DNA of 64,000 nucleotides, from the NCBI GenBank assembly GCA_004431415.1, contig QPMI01000651.1:1-64000 (forward strand), read 5' to 3'. Positions 26,040 through 37,000 of this stretch are shown one piece after another. The translations under genes were made by a program, and so were the position numbers. Each line of letters begins with the position of its first letter. Positions within the stretch are counted from its first letter, which is position 1. Source of the stretch: Cyanophora paradoxa. Taxonomy: Eukaryota > Glaucocystophyceae > Cyanophorales > Cyanophoraceae. The notes beneath the pieces are model-generated. The model ran no database searches and was not told where the DNA came from. It worked only from the letters and a program-made list of their open reading frames with translations.

Positions 26040-26310
26040 TGCAATCTAATCGATTGTTCAATTGGAGACCATGCAACTCTGTGACACTTTTTCGGTGCAA
26101 AAATGTAAATCCGCAATTCCATCGATTGTTTAATTGGACGTGATGCAGTTCCGATATATTCCAATAGAAAATCGCGCAATCTTCTCAATTGTTTAATTGG
26201 ACATAATGCAACTCTGTGACACTTTTTCGGTGCAAAAATGTAAATCCGCAATCCCATCGATTGTTTAATTGGACATAATGCAACTCTGTGACAGTTTTTG
26301 CGTTTTCCGA
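26040..26310. repeat. subterminal direct repeats of element A
   Basis: A unit containing ATTGTTTAATTGGACATAAT then GCAACTCTGTGACACTTTTT and GGTGCAAAAATGTAAATCC occurs in about four partly truncated copies. The first full copy starts near 26050 and the second near 26190. The unit lies inside the element, before the terminal hairpin. Confidence 0.8.
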
Positions 26311-26619
26311 TACAAAATGGGCGGTGGTCTACTTCAATACCGATGAGATATATCGAGTTTATGCGAATTTATGCGAATTTATGCGAATTAATCGCGATTA
26401 TATCGTTCTTTAAGTAGTTTAATGTTAATCAATCGAAGTTATATATGTAATCGACAAAGAACATAATCTATCGATATTATATCGATTGAATCAATCGTGA
26501 ATATGCATTAAATTAAACGCGTTTATCATTTTTAATACAAAATTTGCATTAATTTATACAAAGTTTGCATAAAAAGTTAAAGAAATTAATCGATAAATAT
26601 GTATTTTAGTATTAAATTA

Positions 26620-26714
26620 ACACATATTGAAAAACGAATTTAAATCCAGAGTGAATCGAGATCGCGAAGCGATCGAGATGAACGAGGGATTTAAATTCGT
26701 TTTTCAATATGTGT
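26620..26714. repeat. terminal hairpin of element A (28-bp perfect arms)
   Basis: The arms 26620-26647 and 26687-26714 are perfect complements. The outer end reads ACACATATTGAAAAACG. The 39-nt loop contains a second stem, GATCGC-GAA-GCGATC. The geometry matches the left end of element B: 28-bp arms, a nested stem and an ACACAT end. It marks the right end of element A. Confidence 0.85.
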
Positions 26715-28171
26715 CTACATGTATATAGCAAGCGTCACAAATTCGAATTCGTATCTGAAGCGCTCGGAACTCAGGTTTCGTTTGTTCGGTTTCCACGGTA
26801 TACGGCTGCGCTTCCGCTTGCTACCTGGCCGCTTCCTTTATCGGTACTTTATCAGCCGCTTTCCTTTATTCGCGATCGTACTGATCATGAATCCATGAAT
26901 GTAGATAACCCCTCGGCAATTCCCTCTTATAGCCGAGTGTGGTTCGTAACTGGCCCTCTAGCATGCGCATGACTAGTACTTGTAATTTGCTATAACTTTC
27001 TCCCTACATTGTATAATCAAGCCTAACTAGTACTCCCCCCCGAAGCGGATGTTGTCGTCGATACGCGTGACCGGTGGTCTACCACGAACACTCTTGATGT
27101 GTACGCCAAGTGCTCGGTAAGAGGGATATACACGATTACGCTTTCTCGCACGATTGTCTCGCCCTTACACCTTGCACCTGACTTCCGCACTCGCTCGCGA
27201 TTGCAGGTCCCCATCACGCTGAACGACGGGGTGCGTTGCTATACATATATATCCTAGCTGTAGGCATGGGTTCTCATCACGACGCTACGGTCCGGCCGAG
27301 CCGCTGGAAACAGCGTCGCGTTGGGAGGGGGGCACCCCCTTCGAATTCCTGCCTGGCCGGAACTATCCGAGCAACAAAAGTTTTCTAATTGCGACGCCGC
27401 AGTGGTGCCTTCGGATCAACCGTACAGACAACAAGCTTTTCAGTGTGAGTGAAGGGTTGACTTCGTTGGCTTACGTTGCAATTGTGCTGATTCCAAAGGG
27501 AGATGGCAATGAACACTTGGGGCATCGTCGGGAACAACGCCTCGCCGACGGGGACCGGTACGGGAACAAATAGTCCATTCAACAACGTCGGCCAGGTCAA
27601 CAATCTGCATGCTCGGCAGCGCAGCGGATCGATGGCCCGATTGATTCTGTGATCACAGGCGATGCACACGTTCGCTCTCACCGCTTCTACCGCCGTTCTC
27701 TTCGGTGCAAGTGCGAAGAGCGATCACGAGAGTGCACTCATGATGTGGCTGGGAAAGCGAAGCCCCAACCACCGCGTCCAGCCCGGCTGCAGCGGGGATG
27801 GATATGGGGCAAATTGCGGCCTCGCGTCGAGCTACAAGCCTCTCGTCGGTTCGTGTTATGTACGGCTGCAAGACACTGATAATGATCATGAGCTTCCCCG
27901 AATGTTTTCGAGGAAACTCGTGACTGACTGACCTTGGCACGGACTTGGCACGTGACTGACCTGCTGTGTTAGGTGGTTCTTCGTTTCCTCGCTGGCTCGG
28001 GCACAATCTTGGAGAAGTCATGTTTGCGGTAAGTAGACTTGGTAACGTAGATTCGTGTTGAGATGAAATCGCTAAATGGCTTTTTCGTCGATCTGCAGCA
28101 TCCCTGCATAACCTCTGGGGATCGCTTAGCCTGTGATAACTGGGTAGCACAGGAGCAATACGTCATCCGTG
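26715..28171. other. host-type spacer between the two elements
   Basis: Composition changes to balanced GC here. No complete gene is seen. A plus-strand stretch at 27662-27931 could be an exon with a signal-peptide-like start (MHTFALTASTAVLFGASA), and 27507-27650 is open in another frame with a Gly/Thr-rich stretch (SPTGTGTGTNSPF). These may belong to a host gene, possibly the one continuing right of element B. Overlapping open frames on both strands make a firm call impossible. A run of 10 C/G residues occurs near 27033. Confidence 0.4.
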
Positions 28172-28326
28172 ACACATAGGGATACCCCTGATCCAAGCCC
28201 TCCGGCCTTCGGCCTACAGGCTTGGATCAGGGGTATCCCTATGTGTGCGCGTTTCAGGTACTAGGGTAGTAAGCATTTATTTCAGGTCTTAGGGTATTAT
28301 TCATGTCTTTTTGGCACCAGTAGGGG
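28172..28326. repeat. left terminal inverted repeat of element B with hairpin
   Basis: The sequence from 28181 inward matches the reverse complement of 56661-56806 over about 145 bp (shared blocks include ATGTGTGCGCGTTT, GTAGTAAGCATTT and GGTCTTAGGGTATTA). The outermost part is a perfect hairpin with 28-bp arms (28172-28199 and 28219-28246) around a 19-nt loop that has its own GGCC-TTC-GGCC stem. Divergence between the two ends is several percent, so they have not been recently homogenised. Confidence 0.93.
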
Positions 28327-28356
28327 TTTAGAAAGAATTTCCAACGCCCTCAACAT

Positions 28357-29200
28357 TTATGGCAAAGGGTCACTTCCTCCAATGGGATTGTATAAATTTG
28401 TGGTTAGATATTGACCATATCTATTTCCTCTGGCTATTTCATCATTTCTTTCAGCATACATTATCACTGTGTAAGTCCCTTGCTGGGTAGCTCTTATAAT
28501 ATATTGGTCATCTTGTGTGTCAAGAAGTGGCAGTGAATGGAAAGCAAGTCCGAAATTATCTACTGGGACTACTTGGACAGTAATACGGGGTCTTGCTCCA
28601 TCTGTTCTTCTACATAATGCGTAAATATCAGCAGGCAACGTCTCAGTATATCTATAATGATTTCCCAAAGGCTCTAAAACATCAAGAACAGCAGTCTGAA
28701 GGTTGATAATGATTGTGTTGATTTTGATAATGTAAGGCTCATTCATTCCCGGGACATATGTCCTGATTCTTGTATTCAGATCATCTGGATTGGGTTGATC
28801 ATTTACTAATAAAGGCGCTCCAATAATTCCACCAACCCTTAAACCATCTCCAATATAGGCACCTCCTGACCTACATTTAATTGCTCCCTTCTTGCTTCGT
28901 AGGCAAAATTGGTTACCTTGTTATCATCATTGTAGCTGTCAGGATCCCATGAAATGCGTTGAAATTCGCATTTGTTACAAGAAGTTTAGTAGTTTTAACG
29001 ACCCCATTATTTTTGTCACATCTTAACTCTTTTAGTCTTAGCATGTGAGTGTCACCAAAAGTATTCAGAGTTGGGGCTATCTCTGTGGATTCGAGACCAT
29101 CAATATTATCAATAATAGCATGCTGTAAGACGTGGTTAGCTGGAGCAGCTAATGATAGTTGCGCTGTTAAAATGCGCTCTGGTGGTGCTGGTGCTGCCAT
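28357..29200 (-). pseudogene. conserved virion-type protein 1, frameshifted
   Basis: The start MAAPAPPERILTAQ at 29200 lies right after the shared promoter motif. The frame is open to about 28913 and then shifts by one base near 28930-28890, after which the rest reads to 28357 (QPNPDDLNTRIRTYVPGM and YAERNDEIARGNRYG). It matches the broken element A gene at 618-1447. The motif CDKNNGVVKTTKLL is shared with the adjacent 281-aa protein, so the pair arose by duplication. Function unknown. It is the first gene inside the terminal repeat. Confidence 0.7.
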
Positions 29201-29225
29201 TTAATATACTGAAACATAATTACGG
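29201..29225 (-). promoter_or_regulatory. putative late promoter of virion-type gene 1
   Basis: Minus-strand TGTTTCAGTATATTAA immediately precedes the ATG, matching the motif before both capsid genes. It overlaps the stop codon of the upstream 281-aa gene. Confidence 0.5.
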
Positions 29226-30065
29226 AATGGGATCATTCGGAAATGGTTCATTGTAGAAATTCGAGACCTGCGAATCAGGATTTATACAGTTGGCAACAGC
29301 CCATGCTGCTTCATCATTACGATATCCAAAAATTAAAATATCATAACCCCCTACCTCTGATGCCCAAAAATCGAAACTGTTTGGTTGTGTGGCAAGATTT
29401 CTTGTGATCCATCCACGCCCACCATGGCCTACTGCTTGAACAAAGAAAGTATAACCTTCTAATCCTCCATTCTGAGAGCGACACATAGAATACATTGCCT
29501 TTGGTAGAAGCTGATTAGCCAATTTCCAAGGTCCAGCAATACCTTGGGGTTGTGTGGCATTTTGCGTATTTACATTAGCTCTAATGATACCAAAAGCATA
29601 CGGGGAATCCCCGCATGGAAGAAACATGCGAATTCTTTGGGGATTATCAGCATGTTCAGGTAAAGTGTCCGGAAAATCATTAAAGGCAGCAGAAGAGCCA
29701 AGCATTCCCGATACTCTACAGCCACCACCAATTATTGCTCCTCCTGATCTTATAACAGCAGCAGCCCTTGTATTGTCAAATTCAAATGCTTTGATATCTA
29801 CACCGTACGCATCAGGTTGTCCATTTGCTGATTGAAAATTCGCATTCGTTACAAGGAGCTGAGTTGTTTTTACCACACCCGAATTTTTATCCGCGCGTAG
29901 TTCTTTTACACGAATCATGCTGTTTTTATCAAAAGCATTACCAGAATTGGCTCGTTCTGTGGATTCAAGTCCACGAATTTCATCAGACACTTCGTGTTGT
30001 CTAAAATGAATTGCTGGACTCCCCAATGCGTAAACTGGTAATTGGACTCGATTATATTCGCCCAT
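29220..30065 (-). CDS. conserved virion-type protein 2
   Basis: This 281-residue protein is intact here and broken in element A (1471-2317). It starts MGEYNRVQLPVYALGSPA. The N-terminal third carries ADKNSGVVKTTQLLVTN, shared with its paralogue next door. A glycine-rich RSGGAIIGGGCRVSG follows, and the C-terminal half is beta-rich with aromatic and Asn residues. There is no signal peptide, membrane helix or catalytic motif. It lies directly downstream of the fibre gene, so a role as fibre or capsid accessory protein is plausible but unproven. Confidence 0.75.
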   Translation of the reverse strand: MGEYNRVQLPVYALGSPAIHFRQHEVSDEIRGLESTERANSGNAFDKNSMIRVKELRADKNSGVVKTTQLLVTNANFQSANGQPDAYGVDIKAFEFDNTRAAAVIRSGGAIIGGGCRVSGMLGSSAAFNDFPDTLPEHADNPQRIRMFLPCGDSPYAFGIIRANVNTQNATQPQGIAGPWKLANQLLPKAMYSMCRSQNGGLEGYTFFVQAVGHGGRGWITRNLATQPNSFDFWASEVGGYDILIFGYRNDEAAWAVANCINPDSQVSNFYNEPFPNDPIP

Positions 30066-30105
30066 TGCTTCTTTTACTAAGAAGGATAGAAAAATAAACG
30101 AATAT

Positions 30106-31098
30106 CTATGCTACCATCTTCCCTGTTGCTATATAAGTCATTTGATAGTGGAAAAGTCCAATGCTTTCATTGTATTCTCTATTTGCCGAAATTGTTGCAT
30201 AAATAGTAAATGTTGTTGTTGTGGAACTTGTGACACCATATACCAATACATATGAACCACCATTATACCCATCTCTTAAATTGAGAACGACTGCTGGGGC
30301 TTCTGCAAACGCTTTTGGGAATGTGACAACTTGTGGAAATCCCCAATGACCCGGACCTGTGATTGCTAAGGATTTTGAAAAACTCCCTGTCTGTATATAC
30401 TGGTCTTTATTGACCCGTTGTTCTGAGACAAGTTTCGCAATCTTACCATTGTCTTTTTCATCCATCGCATAGTATGCTCTTGCGTAAGCATTGCCACGAC
30501 ATAATAGTGTTTTATCGTATATGTTCGCGGAATTGTGGAAGAACCACTGTTCGTAGAATAAAGGAGAGTCTGGTTGGTAAATTTGACCGGATCCCACATA
30601 CATGGTCTTATTTGCTGTGATCGTATTTGCTACAAATGGGTCTAAGGTTGGGAAATCTGTGATTTCCGATTTCGTGTGAGTATGGGCGAAATCTGTTATA
30701 TTTGCCTTTGTGTGAGTATGTGCAAAATCGGTGATATCTGATTTAGTGTGAGAGTGAGGTCCGACAGTTGTGGAAGCTGTTGGTTTCCCGTAAATGTTAT
30801 CCCAATGCAAGAAGCCACTGTGTGATGATACAGCAGGATTTTTACTCCAACCAACAAGACCCACAAGGTAAATCCTTCCAATTCGCCCTTGAACACCAAC
30901 TTTACTCAGCCCTTCACAATTTACCCCGACATATTGCCTATACTCTACACTTGGGTCACTACCAGGAGAATAAGCATTTACTCTCGAAAGTGTATAAGAA
31001 TTTGTTGATGGATAAACTCCCACAACATCAAAGTATCTACTATTGTATTGACACACATAGAAGATATAGCATGTCTTCATTCCCGCGGGACAGTCCAT
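30106..31098 (-). CDS. fibre protein, C-terminal part with H-type-lectin-like tip
   Basis: This 330-residue frame continues the fibre gene after a one-base shift near 31088. It opens with the block also found in element A (SRYFDVVGVYPSTNSY, then GRIYLVGLVGWS), followed by three HTHTK-type repeats. The last 100 residues (VVTFPKAFAEAPAVVLNL, then YVLVYGVTSSTTTTFTIYA) match the pattern of H-type lectin domains, which bind sugars such as GalNAc. Element A has an S74 chaperone at this end instead. Probable role: receptor-binding tip. Confidence 0.75.
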   Translation of the reverse strand: MDCPAGMKTCYIFYVCQYNSRYFDVVGVYPSTNSYTLSRVNAYSPGSDPSVEYRQYVGVNCEGLSKVGVQGRIGRIYLVGLVGWSKNPAVSSHSGFLHWDNIYGKPTASTTVGPHSHTKSDITDFAHTHTKANITDFAHTHTKSEITDFPTLDPFVANTITANKTMYVGSGQIYQPDSPLFYEQWFFHNSANIYDKTLLCRGNAYARAYYAMDEKDNGKIAKLVSEQRVNKDQYIQTGSFSKSLAITGPGHWGFPQVVTFPKAFAEAPAVVLNLRDGYNGGSYVLVYGVTSSTTTTFTIYATISANREYNESIGLFHYQMTYIATGKMVA

Positions 31099-34000
31099 AA
31101 CATCTTGTAGCCACTACAATCTTCATCACCAGAAGCCCATGTGTTTGCTCCTGAGTAAGGAGATATGAATGTAAAAAATCTCCAATCACCTGTGCGGTCT
31201 GTGGAAATACCACTTGTAGCATCGAAATTTGTGGGTGCTGTATATGTTGGTTTATTAATTAAATCATCATAATTTCCGCTTGTCGCAACTGCTGCTAAGG
31301 TGGGTCTATCCGTAATATGGCTCCATAAATGTAGATGTGGTGAAGGTGTGAATGTTACAGGCTTATCTGTTATACTATTCCATGTGTGTGTGTGGTCAAA
31401 ATCTGAAATCTCATCTTTTGTGTGAACGTGTGCAAAATCGGGTATCTCTAATCGGGAATGTGTGTGGGCAAAATCTGTTATTTGTGATTTTGTGTGAGTG
31501 TGTGTGGGTATCTCCAAATTGCTAAGTGTTAATCTGTCTTTGCCGATAATATTCAGAATTTCCCGAGTTAAGATTGGTTGAGTATTGGGGAATCCATACA
31601 TTTGTTGGATGTAATACCTTACTTTTTGTTTTTCTGCTGTGGTTAATGCTCTGTTGAATACAATAATCTCAGCAATGCTTCCCGCAAATATTGTTCCAAA
31701 TCCAAAATCGTTTATAGTGGAATCAGGTAAATAATTATTAATTCCTGTGAGAGTTCCCACATCGACACCATTTAGCCCCACTGTGTAGCTATCAGAAGTT
31801 ATTGTTTGGTCTGAGTAATACCATTTATTTAGCAAAGAGGGAACTGTGACAGCAATTGGAGGTTGTGTTACATCATTTATAGCGAAAGTAGTTGTCCCTA
31901 ATCTTGTTGAATTATTTGCTCCATAGTAGGCAAATCGCGTTGGTGATGTTGTTTTTAGCACACGCAAATGTGTATGAGAAGCACCTGTTTGTGTTAAATG
32001 ATATCTTCCAATATAGAAGAATGTCAAACCTTGTGACCAATCAATCGTTCTTGTCATCGTTGAGTTTGCTGAGTAGTTCCCTGAATCACTTGTTAAAGTC
32101 ATCTGATTATTTATAGCGATATTGGATGAGTAGTAGGGACTTCCTGTGGAACTGACAGTTATAGATGGAACGATTGAGGAGACCCTATTGTAAAGAATTG
32201 TTGATGCTGCATTTTGACCATGAACCCCTGATGCTTTCCATGCAAAAATACAATTGGGAATATTAGAAGCTGGATCAAAATTGGAAGTGATTCGATAAAA
32301 ATTTTCACTATAAGATTCTAAATAGCTTCCGGTTCCCATTTGAATTTTCCCTCCAACTGTTAGGTTGCTTGTCACAACCAAGTTGCTGGTGATGGTTCCA
32401 CCTGTGAGAGGAAGATAATTAGATAATGCTACATTAAGTTCAGGTTCAGTCACATATACATCAAGTTCTGATTTTGTCACATAATCTTCAAGAACTGCTG
32501 CAAGTTCTGTATCGTCTACATAATTTTTGCTTTCAAGGTAATCATCTGTGACAACACCTGAAAGGGTCTCATTGTGTAAATTTTTTGCCGCCATTCTCTG
32601 ATTGACTTCTAAGGCGCCACCTGCTAATGTTTTGATCCACGCCATCTCACATTTCCCGAAATCATCTTTTGGTTGTCCCACAAGTGGTGCGTAATTGAAT
32701 TTCGAGCGACTAAATATTATTTTCGGTCTTGATCCATCGGTTGCGCTTACATCTGTAACGTTTACTTGTAAGATGGCGTCTTTATCATCATAACTCACTG
32801 GATCTAATGGAAGTGGAGGTAAACCTGCTGTTAATGGGATATCTTCATTATAATAACTTGTCAAAAACAGACCTGGTTTAGTATCTATAACTCCCACCCC
32901 ACCTGCTGAAACCATTTGAGATCTTGAAGGTTGTTTAATGTATAATTCGCCATCCATTGTGGTGCCTGCGTCTATTCCTTTTCGGTGCAAATAGTATTCA
33001 CTTAATTGTAATCTTTCAGGAATGGTGTCACTCTGATAGAAACTAACCCCATAAAATCCGTCACCATTTACTAAATCACCTGTTGATGCAAAACGTGGTT
33101 TTTCATCTATTTCACTCCATGGGTGTTTGTGGTTAGAGTTTGTGATTTCGGAATAATCATGAGTGTGTGAATCTGGTGGAAAGGTTAACGGAGGATTTGT
33201 GATATGCTCCCATAAATGAGTATGGGCAAAATCTGTGATCTGATCTTTGGTGTGAGTATGGGCAAAATCTGTGATCTGATCTTTGGTGTGAGTATGGGCA
33301 AAATCTGTAATTTGATCTTTTGTGTGTGTGTGGGCGAAATCTGTGATCTGATCTTTGGTGTGAGTATGGGCGAAATCTGTGATCTGATCTTTGGTGTGAG
33401 TATGGGCAAAATCTGTGATCTGATCTTTGGTGTGAGTATGGGCAAAATCTGTAATTTGATCTTTTGTGTGTGTGTGGGCGAAATCTGTTATTTGATCTTT
33501 TGTGTGAGTATGGGCGAAATCTGTGATCTGATCTTTGGTGTGAGTATGGGCGAAATCTGTGATCTGATCTTTGGTGTGAGTATGGGCGAAATCTGTGATC
33601 TGATCTTTGGTGTGAGTATGGGCAAAATCTGTAATTTGATCTTTTGTGTGTGTGTGGGCGAAATCTGTTATTTGATCTTTTGTGTGAGTATGGGCGAAAT
33701 CTGTGATCTGATCTTTGGTGTGAGTATGGGCGAAATCTGTGATCTGATCTTTGGTGTGAGTATGGGCAAAATCTGTAATTTGATCTTTTGTGTGTGTGTG
33801 GGCGAAATCTGTTATTTGATCTTTTGTGTGAGTATGGGCGAAATCTGTGATCTGATCTTTGGTGTGAGTATGGGCAAAATCTGTGATCTGATCTTTGGTG
33901 TGTGTGTGGTTTTGTATCCAACCTTGAACCACATTCGATGTTGGATGATGAGGAAGATTAGCATTACTTGTTACAGTGAGATAATCGATCACTGTATCGG

Positions 34001-37000
34001 GTGATGTGATCTTTAAACCTCTGTAAATGGTCAGAGGTTGAGTATTGGGGAATCCATACATTTGTTGGATGTAATACCTTACTTGTTGTTTTTCTGCTGT
34101 GGTTAATGCTCTGTTGAATACAATAATCTCAGCAATGCTTCCCGCAAATATTGTTCCAAATCCAAAATTGTTTATAGTGGAATCAGGTAAATAATTATTA
34201 ATTCCTGTGAGAGTTCCCACATCGACACCATTTAGCCCCACTGTGTAGCTTGTAGAAGTTATTGTTTGGTCTGAGTAATACCATTTATTTACCAAAGAGG
34301 GAACTGTGACAGCAATTGGAGGTTGTGTTACACCATTTATAGCGAAAGTAGTTGTCCCTAATCTTGTTGAATTATTTGCTCCATAGTAGGCAAATCGCGT
34401 TGGTGATGTTGTTTTTAGCACACTCAAATGTGTATGAGAAGCACCTGTTTGTGTTAAATGATATCTTCCAATATAGAAGAATGTCAAACCTTGTGACCAA
34501 TCAATCGTTCTTGTCATCGTTGAGTTTGCTGAGTAGTTCCCTGAATCGCTTGTTAAAGTCATCTGATTATTTATAGCGATATTGGATGAGTAGTAGGGAC
34601 TTCCTGTGGAACTGACAGTTATAGATGGAACGATTGAGGAGACCCTATTGTAAAGAATTGTTGATGCTGCATTTTGACCGTGAACCCCTGATGCCTTCCA
34701 AGCAAAAATACAATTGGGAATGTTAGAAGCGGGATCATTACTGGCTGTAATAGAATACCATTCTCTGTAAAGTTGGTTCATGGTATTAAAGTTGCCTGAG
34801 CCAATCGTTAGAATTCCATTCACTTTTAGGTTGCTTGTGATTGTTCCACCTGTAAGTGGTAAATAGTTTGAAGAAATATGGTCTGTAATAGCTATGGTAT
34901 CTGCCTTTGGAGCTAACCAATTTTGAACGACATTCGAAGTCGTTAATGGAGCAATCCATTCTTGAACCACATTTGATGCTGTTAATGTTGCTATCCATTC
35001 TTTAACCACATTCGATGCTGTTAATGGAGCAATCCATTCTTCAACCACATTCGATGCCGTTAAGGGTGCTATCCATTCCTGAACTACATTCGATGCTGTT
35101 AAAGGTGCTATCCATTCTTCAACTACATTGGAAGTGGTTAAAGGTTCTATATTGGTATTGATACTGTCTATGCTTTCTTGTATCTGTGTAATCTGGGCAT
35201 TGATGGCAGTTATTTCTGCCTCTTGAAGGCTTGAACTTGTTTGGAAATCTTTGATAATAAAACCACCTCCTGGTGCTGGTGCTGTATATTGGAGGTTGTT
35301 GGCTATAAGACTTCCTGTAACTCTCAGGCTGTTTGTTTGTAGAAGAGGTTTGTTAGGGTCACTGGCGAAAGGATTGTCTAATGGCTCAGGATAGCCGTAT
35401 TTTTGGAGGAGATAACTTCGTATGTTGTCCTTCACGATTTCTGTTGTTGGTTTAATAATGACTATTAGCTCTGCTAAATCTTGTTTGGAGGTTGAAGAGC
35501 CAATACGACTTTCAGTAACAAGGTTATTGGGGAACATGTTTGTAACATTTGAAACACTTCTATTGCTACCATTGATCCCAAATGTAACAGTGGAAGGAGA
35601 GACTGTTACTTCATAGAGTGTCCATGTCGTCATTTCAGAGTATGTAATTTCTGCTTTTGCGTTACTTGGTGAAGTGCTTTCACCTAATCCTGCTGCTCCA
35701 ACCCCATTAGAAACCTGAATATAACAAGTCGCACCATTGTTCCATTTATTGATGCTCCAATTTGTGGTTCCATAACTCAAAGATAAAACGTTCTCTACAT
35801 TTGGAGGTGCTGTATCTGTGAATTTCGCGACGAAAAACACAGTTAAATGTTGCTGTGAAGTTTGGCTCATGAAAAGTTCACACTCAGCCCCCCACGTATT
35901 ATAGGCTGAAAAGTTGAAGTTGATTGTAGGATACGAATTAAAATAAGGTTTGTTGTTAGGACCTCCATTATTCTTAATTTGTGTCGAGTTCCCAGCAACA
36001 TTACCAAACCCAAGAAGAAAATTCGGTGTCTCAGGGTTATTATCAAACCAAACGTCTCCTGCTCCGTTTCCAAGTCCACTCACTATCGTTCCATCTTTCA
36101 TGTTGTCCCTTGCTCTGACCCAAACGAAAACATTAAGAACTGAAAGGACATTAAACGTTGAAACATCCAAATAATCCAATTTGAAAGTGTTCTCATATAT
36201 TTTTAGTTTGCTGTCAGTGTTTCCTTGATTGCTCACGTTAAGATTTCCTGTGATTGTTCCACCTGATAATGGTAAGTAGTTCTCTAACAACGCTTCTGAA
36301 TCTGCTATCCAACCCTCCACAACATTAGAAGTGGTGTATTTATTTAACCATCCGTCTACTACATTCGAGGTTGTGAATTCTGTAAGTAATGCTGCTACAC
36401 CATTGGTGGTTGCTAAGTTCATCCCTGTTACTTGTAGTTCCTGAGTCTTGATGAGTAGTTTATTATCATCTCTTGGTATTGGGTTTGAAGGGTCTTCCAC
36501 AAATCCGTAGAATTGATGAAGATACCATCGTAAATTATATAGTTCCTCGGCTGTGAAGGCTCTTGTAAAACAATAGAATTCGCACAGGTCAAATTTTGAG
36601 TATTGACTTCCCAAATATACATACTTTACATCATTTCGGGGCAGATGAGAACCATTTGTAATCGAAAAGGTCTGTCTCTCTTTCGCATTAACACCCACTT
36701 TTACGAATGTGCTTGTGATTGTGATGTCATAGATTGTCCAAGAATCTACTTCGTCAATTGTGAGTGGAACCCTGAAAGTAGATTGGTCTAATTTACTGAT
36801 GTTCAAAACGAAACCATCACCCCATTGACCTTTGGAAATACTCCAAATTTGCCCATTACTACCAAGTGTAGAAGACCCATCAAACTGTAAAATAGGTTCA
36901 AGCGGTTCAGCGTTTCTTAACTTAATCACAAATGCGACAGTTATCCCTCCACTGAAATCGATGGTTTCATAGCCTGCTGAATTTGTAGAAGTGAAGGAAT

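Larger units (their letters stand above)
25299..26619. other. gene-free right flank of element A
   Basis: No credible gene is seen. CTTACTGA occurs about six times between 25440 and 25990, two inverted tandem-repeat hairpins lie at 25524 and 25815, a diverged direct repeat fills 26040-26310, and strongly AT-rich DNA runs up to the terminal hairpin. Such a subterminal region could hold the origin, packaging signal or terminal-protein binding sites, which is inference. Confidence 0.6.
1..26714. mobile_element. Polinton/Maverick-type integrated virus, element A (left end outside window)
   Basis: This AT-richer block holds integrase, protein-primed-type PolB, D5 primase-helicase, packaging ATPase, major capsid and two minor capsid genes, plus a fibre gene and a patatin gene. 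That is the hallmark set of Polintons and Polinton-like viruses. The right end is placed at 26714 because a perfect 28-bp inverted repeat (26620-26647 and 26687-26714) closes the AT-rich sequence there, and the next bases shift to balanced composition. The left end lies outside the window, so its terminal repeat cannot be compared. Several genes carry single-base frameshifts, so this copy may be inactive. Confidence 0.93.

Noticed and set aside
27653-28150. 165-aa minus-strand ORF in the spacer
   Set aside because: It overlaps equally long open frames on the other strand, has no recognisable motif, and GC-rich DNA makes such ORFs common.
28160-28181. Target-site duplication around element B
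   Set aside because: Bases left of 28172 (CATCCGTG) and right of 56806 (GACTACATC) do not match at 4-8 bp. The right end is truncated, so a duplication cannot be judged.
33216-34004. Long plus-strand ORF with repeated ICDLIFGVSMGE units
   Set aside because: It is the antisense of the 36-bp fibre repeat. A repeat length divisible by three keeps several frames open at once, and the minus-strand frame is the one embedded in a fibre protein.
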